This document shows, one piece after another, positions 31,237-38,804 of a stretch of DNA of 41,890 nt. Below the pieces are notes generated by a model, which was not told the origin of the DNA, ran no database searches, and worked only from the letters and a program-made list of their open reading frames with translations. Origin of the DNA: Candidatus Tectomicrobia bacterium RIFCSPLOWO2_12_FULL_69_37 (GTDB taxonomy: Bacteria; UBA8248); contig MGDP01000144.1 in assembly GCA_001790955.1 (NCBI GenBank), positions 1-41,890 of the forward strand. Reading direction: 5' to 3'. Numbering within the stretch: position 1 is the first letter of the stretch; every line of letters begins with the position of its first letter. The position numbers and the translations under genes are program-made.

Positions 31237-32112
31237 ATGCAATATCGAGTCCTGGGACGAACCGGACTGCGCATCAGCGAGATCAGCCTGGGAACCTCGC
31301 AGACGTTCCGCCTCGCGTCCAAGGAGGACGTGAGCCGCTGCGTCCGGATCGTTCATGAGGCCCTGGATCACGGGGTGAACTTCTTCGATACGGCGCCCAG
31401 CTACTGGGAGGCGGAGAGTGCGCTGGGCCTCGCCCTGGAGGGGCGGCGCCGCGAGGCCCTGATCGCCACCAAGGTCCGAGCCGAGGACGCGGCGTCTGCC
31501 CGGAAGAGCATCGAGCGCTCCTTCGAGCGGCTGCGGACCGACGTGATCGACCTGCTCCAGATCCATTCCATGCGCGGCTGGCGGGAGGTGACGCCGGTGA
31601 TCCAGGAGTATCAGCGCCAGGGCCGGGTGCGCTTCATCGGGCTGACGGAGAGCGAACCCGGAAACTACGCGGAAATCACCGAGGCGATGCGCACGGGGCT
31701 CTATGACTCTATCCAGATCCTGTTCTCCGCCGCGGCCCGGACGTGTTGCGCGGAGATGCTGCCTCTCGCGCAGAAGATGAACATCGGGGTGATCGCCCTG
31801 CGCACGATCCTCAATTTGCTGGCGAGCCGGATCCCGACGGATCCGGGGGCAGTCGGGAGGCGTCCCGAGGAGACCCCGGCGCAGAGGAGGGTGCGCGAGG
31901 TGCAGGAGCGGGGCGAGTTCTCTCCCCTTGAGAAATATGGCGTGAAAACGCCCGGCCAGGCGCTTCTGAAGTACGTGCTGGGCCACCCGGCGGTCTCCAC
32001 CATCATCGTGGCCACGGGCAAGGCCGAGCGCATCTCCGAGAACGCGGCGGCCTCGGATGGCCGTCTCTTGCCGCCGGAGAGCCGGGCCTGGCTGGAGGGT
32101 TTGTTCGCTTAG
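31237..32112 (+). CDS. Aldo/keto reductase, second copy type
   Basis: A 291-residue aldo/keto reductase from ATG 31237 after AAGGAGAG. It begins M-Q-Y-R-V-L-G-R-T-G-L-R-I-S-E-I, much like the 13896-14903 protein, and keeps the tetrad Asp51, Tyr56 (F-F-D-T-A-P-S-Y), Lys79 (A-T-K-V) and His110 (L-Q-I-H-S). At 291 residues it is shorter than the other enzyme. In this family NAD(P)H reduces aldehydes or ketones; the true substrate is not visible. It is the first of a long run of + strand genes and is followed after 95 bp by the amidohydrolase. Confidence 0.9.
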   Translation: MQYRVLGRTGLRISEISLGTSQTFRLASKEDVSRCVRIVHEALDHGVNFFDTAPSYWEAESALGLALEGRRREALIATKVRAEDAASARKSIERSFERLRTDVIDLLQIHSMRGWREVTPVIQEYQRQGRVRFIGLTESEPGNYAEITEAMRTGLYDSIQILFSAAARTCCAEMLPLAQKMNIGVIALRTILNLLASRIPTDPGAVGRRPEETPAQRRVREVQERGEFSPLEKYGVKTPGQALLKYVLGHPAVSTIIVATGKAERISENAAASDGRLLPPESRAWLEGLFA

Positions 32113-32207
32113 GAGAAGGAAGCGCAGACGCCCCTTGCGGGTGACATACCTTGAATTGATGAGGAGAGATCGGATAGCGATCTCACCCGCATGCGCACAT
32201 CATCCCC

Positions 32208-33182
32208 GTGTCCTGGATCGAGGATATCCGCGCGGGGCGGCTGGGTTCCGCCGTTTCCATCGCGGCCAGCGGCGGAGCTGAGCGGCTCGTCACGAAATTC
32301 ACCGTCCTTGGCCAGGAGCGGACGAACTCCTACCCGCTTCCGCGGGAGACCTACGACGTCGAGATGCGCCTCAAGGACATGAAGCGGATGGGCGTGGAGC
32401 GGCAGATCCTCTCGATCGTCCCCGTCCTCATGTTCTACAGCCTCGACCCCGGCCAGAGCCTGGAGATCGCCGTCTCCTTGAATGATGCACTGTGCGGCCT
32501 GGCGCGGGAGCATCCGGAGGCGTTCTCCTGCATGCCCGCGGCGCCCCTTCAGGCCCCGCAGGCGGCCGCGGATGAGCTCGAGCGGGCGGTGAAGAAGGGG
32601 CACCGGGGCGTCCAGATCGGCGCGAACGTCGCGGGGAAGAACCTCGACGACCCCGGGCTCGACATCTTTTGGGCGAAGGCGGCCGAGCTGGACGCGCCCA
32701 TCTTCATCCATCCCGCCGCCGCGAGAGGGTTCGAGGACCGCCTGCAGAAGTATTACCTCTCGAACTTTATCGGCAATCCCCTCGACACCACGGTCTCGGT
32801 GGCGTGCCTTATCTTCGGCGGGGTGCTGGACCGGTTCCCCTCGCTGAAGTTCCTGCTCTCCCACACGGGCGGGTTCACGCCCTGGATCCGGGGCCGCTGG
32901 CAGCACGGCTACGGGGAGAGGAAGGAGCCCAAGGAGCACGGGGCGAGGGACCCCGAGCAGTATTTCGGCAAGCTCTACTACGACACCATCATCCACAACG
33001 CCGATTGCCTGGAGTTCGCCGTCAAGACGCTGAGGGCCGGCAACGTGGTGTACGGGACGGATTACCCCTTCGACATGGGCGACCTCTGCCCGGCCCGGGA
33101 GATCCCGGGCCTCTCCCGGCTCTCTCCGGCGGAGCAGGAGACGATCCTCTCGGGCAACGCCCGAGGCCTCTACAAGCTCTGA
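32208..33182 (+). CDS. Amidohydrolase 2 (ACMSD-like) family protein, N-terminus probably frameshifted
   Basis: The longest frame with a usable start begins at GTG 32208 and gives 324 residues. Metal-site features remain: F-I-H-P (His168), L-S-H-T-G-G (His219) and Y-G-T-D-Y-P-F-D-M-G (Asp285), as in aminocarboxymuconate-semialdehyde decarboxylase relatives. The N-terminal metal motif H-x-H is lost from this start, but the same frame directly upstream reads H-P-H-A-H-I-I-P up to an in-frame TAG at 32175. In another frame ATG 32159 gives M-R-R-D-R-I-A-I; dropping one base near 32183 would join the two. Thus either a real frameshift, a sequencing error or a lost start. If intact, a metal-dependent decarboxylase or hydrolase is expected. 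Confidence 0.85.
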   Translation: MSWIEDIRAGRLGSAVSIAASGGAERLVTKFTVLGQERTNSYPLPRETYDVEMRLKDMKRMGVERQILSIVPVLMFYSLDPGQSLEIAVSLNDALCGLAREHPEAFSCMPAAPLQAPQAAADELERAVKKGHRGVQIGANVAGKNLDDPGLDIFWAKAAELDAPIFIHPAAARGFEDRLQKYYLSNFIGNPLDTTVSVACLIFGGVLDRFPSLKFLLSHTGGFTPWIRGRWQHGYGERKEPKEHGARDPEQYFGKLYYDTIIHNADCLEFAVKTLRAGNVVYGTDYPFDMGDLCPAREIPGLSRLSPAEQETILSGNARGLYKL

Positions 33183-33304
33183 GGGGGCGTATCCGGGCCT
33201 CTCGTTGATGCTCGGGCCCCTGGCCGCTAGTATTCGTCTTTCTGGCAGGTTTCCACCGCACACGGGTCTGGTCCCGGCTCTGCGGGCCGCTCAGGAGAGG
33301 AAAA

Positions 33305-33694
33305 TTGGCCATGTACCGCTACGATCACCTTCACTTCCGCAGCGAGGACCCCCACGCCGCCCGGAAATTCTGGGAAGAGATGTTCGGCGCCAAGATGGTC
33401 GCCCAGCGGGAATTGGGCGGGGCGCCCTCGTTCAATATGGATCTGAACGGCATGACTTTTATCGTCTCGGGCCGCGCGAAGAATGAGAACCCCATCCGCG
33501 TCGGAAGCGATCCCCGCTACGGCCTCGACCACTTCGGCCTCAAGGTCGACGACATGGACGCAGCGGCGAAAGAGCTCAAGGCCAAAGGGGCCGAATTCAT
33601 CTGCGAGCCCTGGGAGATCCGCCCGGGCGTCAAGATCGCCTTTGTCAAAGGCCCGGACGATATCAGCATCGAGCTCGCGGAGCGCAAAGGATAA
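33305..33694 (+). CDS. VOC (glyoxalase/bleomycin-resistance fold) protein
   Basis: A 129-residue vicinal-oxygen-chelate protein. The start may be TTG 33305, 7 nt after AGGAG, or ATG 33311, 13 nt after it; both give nearly the same protein (M-A-M-Y-R-Y-D-H-L-H-F). Metal-ligand candidates are His in Y-D-H-L-H-F, His in G-L-D-H-F-G-L-K-V and Glu in I-S-I-E-L-A-E at the C-terminus, in the spacing typical of the paired beta-alpha-beta modules. Members act as glyoxalases, dioxygenases, epimerases or resistance proteins. It lies 122 bp after the amidohydrolase. Confidence 0.85.
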   Translation: MAMYRYDHLHFRSEDPHAARKFWEEMFGAKMVAQRELGGAPSFNMDLNGMTFIVSGRAKNENPIRVGSDPRYGLDHFGLKVDDMDAAAKELKAKGAEFICEPWEIRPGVKIAFVKGPDDISIELAERKG

Positions 33695-33792
33695 GCGGCT
33701 CCACGTTCTCTTGAGCCGGGTTTCCGCGGCGGATGCGTCGATACCCCGCATCGGACCCCTTCGGCCGTTTCCGCCGATTTCGGAGAAACGCG

Positions 33793-34797
33793 ATGGGCGG
33801 CGAGAAGGTGCGCCTCGGCGCAATCGGGGTGGGCCACTGGGCGGGCGTGCTGGCCAAGGGCGTGGAGAAGAGCGGCGCGGCGGCGATCATTCGCTGCTAC
33901 GCCCGCACCGGTGAGAGCCGCAGGGCCTTCGGGGAGAAGTTCGGCTGCCGTCCCGCCGATTCTCTGGACGAGCTGCTCCGCGACGGCGCGGTAGAAGGCG
34001 TCATCATTTCCACCCCCCACTCGACTCACGTCGATTTGATTCAGCAAGCCGCCTCCGCGGGCAAGCATGTTTTTGTGGAAAAACCCCTCGCCCTGGCGGT
34101 GGAGGACGGCAAGCGCGCGACCCGGGCTTGCGAGCAGGTGGGGGTCGTCCTCATGGTGGGCCATCACCGTCGGCGCCTGGGAGCGACGCGCGGGATCCGC
34201 CGGATGCTCGACGCAGGCGAGCTGGGCATGCTCCATCAGCTGGAGGGCCAGGTCTGCAACTGGAACGCCCAGCGAAAGCGAGCCGGCTGGCGGAACGACC
34301 CGAAGGAGTGGCCGGCGGGGGGGCTGACCGGCCGGGGCGTCCACATCGTGGACAATCTCATCTATCTGGCGGGGCCGGTCCGGCGGGTGATGGCGTTCAG
34401 CAAGAGGCTCCTGGGAGCGAACGCGCTCGACGACGTCACCGCCATCGCGCTGGAACATGACAGCGGTCCCCTGAGCTACATCGGTGTCTCGATGGTAGTC
34501 CCCTGGCGGATCAGCACGGCGGCTTTCGGCACCCGGGCCTCCGCCTGGAGCGAGCAGGATGGCGCCAAGCTCTACTTCCAGAAGGTCGGCGAGGAGACGC
34601 GGACGGAGCTGCCCGTGGAAACAGGCGATCCCTTCGCGGAGGAGATCTCCGAATTCGCGCGCTGCATCCGCGGGGGCGGGAGGTCCGAAACGGGAGGCCC
34701 CGAAGCCCTGGAGGTGGTCGCCGTACTCGAAGCCGTCCTGGCGAGCATTCGGAGTGGCCGGGCGGAAGAGGTGGCCGATTCGCGCCAGCAGGCCTAA
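33793..34797 (+). CDS. Gfo/Idh/MocA-family oxidoreductase (first)
   Basis: A 334-residue NAD(P)-dependent enzyme from ATG 33793, preceded by GGAG. The N-terminal Rossmann part is V-R-L-G-A-I-G-V-G-H-W-A-G, a variant of G-x-G-x-x-G, followed by V-I-I-S-T-P-H-S-T-H and the hallmark H-V-F-V-E-K-P-L-A-L at about residue 95. G-R-G-V-H-I-V-D-N-L-I-Y supplies the Asp/His region of the C-terminal domain. Relatives oxidise sugars, inositols or other cyclic polyols. The gene sits before a PilZ protein and a carboxylate transporter; a second family member is at 38805. Confidence 0.9.
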   Translation: MGGEKVRLGAIGVGHWAGVLAKGVEKSGAAAIIRCYARTGESRRAFGEKFGCRPADSLDELLRDGAVEGVIISTPHSTHVDLIQQAASAGKHVFVEKPLALAVEDGKRATRACEQVGVVLMVGHHRRRLGATRGIRRMLDAGELGMLHQLEGQVCNWNAQRKRAGWRNDPKEWPAGGLTGRGVHIVDNLIYLAGPVRRVMAFSKRLLGANALDDVTAIALEHDSGPLSYIGVSMVVPWRISTAAFGTRASAWSEQDGAKLYFQKVGEETRTELPVETGDPFAEEISEFARCIRGGGRSETGGPEALEVVAVLEAVLASIRSGRAEEVADSRQQA

Positions 34798-34991
34798 TGG
34801 AAATCCGCGGCTTCGCCCGCCAGAAATGGCGCAGGACCTTCTTGACGGACGTGTGGTCCGCTCCCCATCGGGTCGCCCCCCGGCCGTAGCCCCTTCGGTG
34901 TCATCCAGCCGCTTTTCCCCCGCGAAGCCAATGGTTGTATGATTCGGACAAGGCCCTCCTGATTCCCGCTGCGGCCGAGGAGGAACGCCGG

Positions 34992-35369
34992 ATGGAGGGT
35001 GAGGCTGGAAGCGACAAGCGAAGAGATCCGCGGCATCCGAATCCCTACAAGGGCACCTTCCCTCCCGTCATCACCATGGACATGCCAGGGCTGGCGGGGT
35101 TTCCCCTCTCGCCCGAGGATTTCAGCGAGGGGGGCTTCAAGACCCTCGTTCCCGTTCCCTTGGAAGTAGGCTCGGCCTTCCCCTGCGCCGTTCACGTTCG
35201 AGGCTCCACCGTTCTCGGTTTCATGGCACGCGTCGCCTGGGTAAAAGAGGTGCAGGGCCTGCCGCCCATGTGGGAGGTGGGGTTTTCGCTCGGAATCTCG
35301 GACCTGGACCGGGAGGAGCTCTGGCGATTGCTTTCGGCTGCCACGGGACGGAGCAGGAGCGAGTCATGA
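34992..35369 (+). CDS. PilZ-domain protein (probable c-di-GMP receptor)
   Basis: A 125-residue protein from ATG 34992, after GAGGAGGAA; a TTG-initiated longer version from 34935 is less likely. The PilZ c-di-GMP-binding elements are both present: R-x-x-x-R as R10-R-D-P-R14, and D-x-S-x-x-G as D43-F-S-E-G-G48. The remaining strands (L-V-P-V-P-L-E-V-G, A-R-V-A-W-V-K-E-V and W-E-V-G-F-S-L) fit the PilZ barrel. PilZ proteins bind cyclic di-GMP and alter partners in motility, polysaccharide export or virulence. Its stop overlaps the SLC13-type transporter's ATG by 4 bp, which suggests the partner may be that transporter. The function is inference. Confidence 0.8.
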   Translation: MEGEAGSDKRRDPRHPNPYKGTFPPVITMDMPGLAGFPLSPEDFSEGGFKTLVPVPLEVGSAFPCAVHVRGSTVLGFMARVAWVKEVQGLPPMWEVGFSLGISDLDREELWRLLSAATGRSRSES

Positions 35370-36766
35370 TCCAAGCGACGGCGGAGAACCCTTTCCATCC
35401 GAAACGCAAGAAACCCAACCGGGCGCTCATTTGCGCGCTCACGGCCGCCCTGGCGGCTGCCCTCTATGTGGCGCTGCCCCCCCAGCTCGGCGAGCTGCCC
35501 CGGCGGACCCTGGCCATCTTCCTGGTGGCCGCCGTCCTCTGGGCGACCGAGGCGCTCCCTCTTTTTGCGACCTCGCTTTGCATCCTGGGGTTGGAGATCC
35601 TCCTGCTGGCGAAAAGGGGAGGGCTCGCGGGGGTGGGCGAGCTCCGGTACGAGCAGTTCTTCCAGCCCTTCTCTTCCAGCATCATCATCCTTTTCATGGG
35701 GGCCTTCCTTCTATCCCACGCCCTGACGAAGCACGGCATCGATCGGGCGATCGCCTCCCGCCTTCTTCGGCCGTTCTCCCGTTCGCCTCTCCTCATGCTT
35801 TACGGCGTCCTGGGAATCACCGCCCTGTTCTCGATGTGGATGTCGAACACGGCCGCCGCCGTCATGATGATCGCCGTCGTCTCCCCCGTCATCGCCTCGC
35901 TCGGGGACGGCAACCGGTTCGCCACCGCGCTCATCCTGGCCGTGCCCTTCGGGAGCGCGGTGGGAGGGATCAGCACCCCCATCGGGACGCCGCCCAACGC
36001 GGTCGCCCTGGCGGCTTTACGCCAGGCCAGGTACGACGTGAGCTTCCTGGACTGGATGCTGCTGGCGGTTCCGCTCATGGTGCTGCTTCTGGTCCTGACC
36101 GGCCTCCTGCTGTTCTATTTCTTTCTGCCGGAGAGAGGCATGATGCTGGCGAAGCTGGACCCTCCGGCGGAGATCTCCGCGCAGGGGAAGCTGACCCTGC
36201 TGATCCTGGCTGTGACGGTCGCACTGTGGCTCACGGGAGATTGGCATGGGATTTCGACGGCTGTGGTAGCCCTGCTGGCCGCGGCGTCGCTCGCCGCCCT
36301 GGGCGTCCTGGACCGGCACGACGTGAACTCCATTGACTGGGACATCCTCATATTGATGTGGAGCGGGCTCTCCTTGGGCCAGGCGATGCAGCTCTCGGGC
36401 CTGCTGGACTGGGTCGTCCGCCTTCCCCTGGCCCAGATGAGCGGCTTGGCCCTCTCCGCCTCCGTCGCCTTTCTTGCCCTGGGGCTTTCTACCTTCATGA
36501 GCAACACGGCCACCGCGAACCTCATCATCCCGACGGCGATGGCCCTCTCCTCGGCGCAACAAGGGCAGCTGGCCATCCTGACGGCCCTGGCCTGCTCGTT
36601 CGCCATGGCCATGCCGGTCTCCACCCCGCCCAACGCCATCGCCTTCGCCACGGGAAAGGTCCCGGTGGGCGACATGATCCGGGCCGGAGGGCTCATCTCC
36701 ATCGTCTCGGTGATTGTGATGCTCCTGGGCTACCAGGCCATTCTGCCTTGGGTGCTGGGCTTCTAA
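35366..36766 (+). CDS. SLC13/DASS-family anion (carboxylate) transporter
   Basis: A 466-residue integral membrane protein starting at ATG 35366 (ATGA overlap with the PilZ gene). About eleven or twelve hydrophobic helices in two repeats. Each repeat has an S-N-T motif: W-M-S-N-T-A-A-A-V-M-M and F-M-S-N-T-A-T-A-N-L-I, the Na+ and carboxylate-binding hairpins of SLC13 proteins. T-P-I-G-T-P-P-N-A-V and S-T-P-P-N-A-I-A-F-A are the associated loops. The family imports di- and tricarboxylates or sulfate with sodium. The repeat of both motifs in place suggests a functional carrier. A 21-bp gap separates it from the next dehydrogenase gene. Confidence 0.92.
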   Translation: MIQATAENPFHPKRKKPNRALICALTAALAAALYVALPPQLGELPRRTLAIFLVAAVLWATEALPLFATSLCILGLEILLLAKRGGLAGVGELRYEQFFQPFSSSIIILFMGAFLLSHALTKHGIDRAIASRLLRPFSRSPLLMLYGVLGITALFSMWMSNTAAAVMMIAVVSPVIASLGDGNRFATALILAVPFGSAVGGISTPIGTPPNAVALAALRQARYDVSFLDWMLLAVPLMVLLLVLTGLLLFYFFLPERGMMLAKLDPPAEISAQGKLTLLILAVTVALWLTGDWHGISTAVVALLAAASLAALGVLDRHDVNSIDWDILILMWSGLSLGQAMQLSGLLDWVVRLPLAQMSGLALSASVAFLALGLSTFMSNTATANLIIPTAMALSSAQQGQLAILTALACSFAMAMPVSTPPNAIAFATGKVPVGDMIRAGGLISIVSVIVMLLGYQAILPWVLGF

Positions 36767-36787
36767 GGACATCAACGGAGGGCCGCC

Positions 36788-37726
36788 ATGGCCATTACCA
36801 TCGGTTTCGTGGGGCTCGGCAGGATGGGTGGGGCGATTTCGGCCAACCTGTTGGCTTCTGGCTATTCCGTCGTGGGCTGCGATCTCTCCCGAAAGCGGGT
36901 TCGCGAGCTGGAGGCTCTCGGCGGGGAAACGGCCGCCTCCCCCGAGGAGGCCGCCGCGCGCTCGCGCATGCTCATGATCTCCGTTCCCGAGGACAAGGAC
37001 GTGGAGCGGGTGCTGCTCGGGAAGGACGGTGCCATCGGCGGGCTTCGGCGCGGCGGGGTGGTGACGGACTTTTCCACCCTTCTCCCCTCGACCTCGCAGC
37101 GGATGGCCGAGGCCCTGAAGAAAGTGGGCGCCTTTTACCTGGACACGCCCATCAGCGGCAACCGGGCCATCACCCGGAAGCGCGGGGGGACCCTGATGGC
37201 CGGGGGGGACGAGCGGGCCTTCCGCCGGGCGCTGCCCATACTCCGCAAGATCACCCATCGTCAGTTCTACCTGGGGCCGAGCGGCCGCGGGGCGCTGGGC
37301 AAGCTCGTGATGAACACGGTGAGCGAGCTCAACCGGACAGCCCTGGCCGAGGGGCTCGCCTTCGGGATGGCTGGAGGCATCGACGGGAAGGTGCTCCTCG
37401 AGTTCCTGGCTTCCGGCTCGGCTTACTCCAAGCAGATCGATCATAAGGGAATGCGGATGGTAAAGCAGGATTTCAAGGACCCGGAAGGCACCATCGAGAT
37501 GTGCGTCAAGGACGCCGAGCACATGCTCCGGACCGCCCGGGAGCTCGGCGCGCTCCTTCCCCTGACGGCGCTTCGCTGCCAGCTCTACCAGGCGATCATT
37601 CGCATGGGCCACGCCTCGGACGACCCCGCCAGCATATTCGCCCTGTATCACTATATGTCCGGCAAGGGGGCGAAGCCGGTCCGGAAGGCCAAAGCGGCGC
37701 GAAGGCCCAAGGCCCTCCGGGCATGA
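36788..37726 (+). CDS. 3-Hydroxyisobutyrate dehydrogenase-family (beta-hydroxyacid) dehydrogenase
   Basis: A 312-residue NAD(P)-dependent dehydrogenase of usual length. Rossmann motif I-G-F-V-G-L-G-R-M-G-G at the N-terminus; V-T-D-F-S-T and Y-L-D-T-P-I-S-G follow (substrate-binding region, D-x-P-x-S-G). Catalytic Lys172 and Asn176 are in G-A-L-G-K-L-V-M-N. The C-terminus is extended by a basic tail, roughly the last 20 residues (K-P-V-R-K-A-K-A-A-R-R). Members oxidise 3-hydroxyisobutyrate, tartronate semialdehyde (as reductases) or related acids. The gene is preceded by a ribosome-binding GGAGG and follows the transporter directly, so a hydroxyacid imported by it is a plausible substrate. Confidence 0.92.
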   Translation: MAITIGFVGLGRMGGAISANLLASGYSVVGCDLSRKRVRELEALGGETAASPEEAAARSRMLMISVPEDKDVERVLLGKDGAIGGLRRGGVVTDFSTLLPSTSQRMAEALKKVGAFYLDTPISGNRAITRKRGGTLMAGGDERAFRRALPILRKITHRQFYLGPSGRGALGKLVMNTVSELNRTALAEGLAFGMAGGIDGKVLLEFLASGSAYSKQIDHKGMRMVKQDFKDPEGTIEMCVKDAEHMLRTARELGALLPLTALRCQLYQAIIRMGHASDDPASIFALYHYMSGKGAKPVRKAKAARRPKALRA

Positions 37727-37755
37727 GGGCTTTCGGCGGAACGCGGGAGAAGCCC

Positions 37756-38787
37756 ATGGATGAAGCGGCGGACCCCTTCGAGTATTTCTTCCGGCTCCCG
37801 TGGACCGACGGGCTGCCGGTGGTCACCCCGACGGAGGCGCGTATCGCCTGGATGCTGGGCGGTACCAAGCGCTCCCCGGGAGGGTCCCTGGGGCACGTCC
37901 CCCCCGCCGGCCACGAGGCCACAGTCGAGCAGGCGGCGATCCACGCCGTCATGGCAGGGGCGAGGCCCGAGTACCTGCCCGCCATCCTGGGGACGCTGGA
38001 GGCCGTCCTCGCCGAGCGGTTCAACCTGAACGGCCTGCAGGCCACCATGGGCCCGGGCGGGCCGATGGTGATGTTCAACGGGCCCTACGCCAGGAAGATC
38101 GGAGTGCACGGCGGGTCCGGCTGCATGGGGCCCGGCTTCCGGGCCAACGCGGCCATCGGGCGCGCCCTGCGCCTCATGATGCTGAACCTGGGGGGCGCCA
38201 TCCCGGGCGTCTCTGACATGAGCTGCTTCGGCCATCCGGACAAGTTCAGCTTCTGCCTGAGCGAGAACGAGGAGCTGAGCCCCTGGCCCCCGCTTTCGGC
38301 GGACCTGGGGTTCGGCCCGGGGGAAGACGTGGTCACCGTCTTCGCCGCCGAGGGTCCGCACCAAGCCTTCGACGACTCCAGCTCCGAACCCGACGGCCTG
38401 CTCGCCACCATCGCCTCCGTCATGAGCACGATGGGCTCCTCGAACGCCTACATGCGGCAGAATATGGTGATCGCCATGAGCCCCGATCACGCGGAGGTCA
38501 TGCGGCGAGCGGGGTACTCGCGCCGGGATGTCAAGCGGCGTCTCTTCGAGCTGGCGCGCCTGCCGGTGGGTCAGATGCGGAAGGGGGGGAGGTTCCGCCA
38601 GTCCGGCCGGGTGGACTGGCCCGCGTGGGTGGACCGGGACGACGACGCCTGCCTCGTCCCCATGATCCACGATCCCGATGACATCCTCCTCCTCGTGGCG
38701 GGAGGGCGGCCCGGGCCGCACTCGATGATCGTCCCCGGATGGAACAAGTCGAGCCGGTTCGTCTCGATTCGGTACCGCACCGGCTGA
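37756..38787 (+). CDS. Conserved protein of uncharacterised family
   Basis: A 343-residue soluble protein. I chose ATG 37756 (GGGAGAAG upstream); ATG 37723, overlapping the upstream stop by 4 bp, is an alternative with a poor ribosome site. Conserved-looking elements are L-P-W-T-D-G-L-P-V-V-T-P-T near the N-terminus, I-H-A-V-M-A-G-A-R-P-E-Y-L-P, G-L-Q-A-T-M-G-P-G-G-P and V-H-G-G-S-G-C-M-G-P-G-F-R-A-N-A-A-I-G-R-A. I recall similar proteins in environmental genomes, some beside UGSC-type (seleno)proteins, but this is memory, not a search. No function is known to me. There is no signal peptide or membrane helix. It lies between a beta-hydroxyacid dehydrogenase and a Gfo/Idh/MocA oxidoreductase. 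Confidence 0.75.
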   Translation: MDEAADPFEYFFRLPWTDGLPVVTPTEARIAWMLGGTKRSPGGSLGHVPPAGHEATVEQAAIHAVMAGARPEYLPAILGTLEAVLAERFNLNGLQATMGPGGPMVMFNGPYARKIGVHGGSGCMGPGFRANAAIGRALRLMMLNLGGAIPGVSDMSCFGHPDKFSFCLSENEELSPWPPLSADLGFGPGEDVVTVFAAEGPHQAFDDSSSEPDGLLATIASVMSTMGSSNAYMRQNMVIAMSPDHAEVMRRAGYSRRDVKRRLFELARLPVGQMRKGGRFRQSGRVDWPAWVDRDDDACLVPMIHDPDDILLLVAGGRPGPHSMIVPGWNKSSRFVSIRYRTG

Positions 38788-38804
38788 GCCGTCGGAGAGG
38801 GGCC

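Noticed and set aside
31237-32112. The two aldo/keto reductase genes as a duplicated segment
   Set aside because: They share the family tetrad and N-terminus but differ in length and most other positions, so they are distant paralogues rather than a recent repeat.
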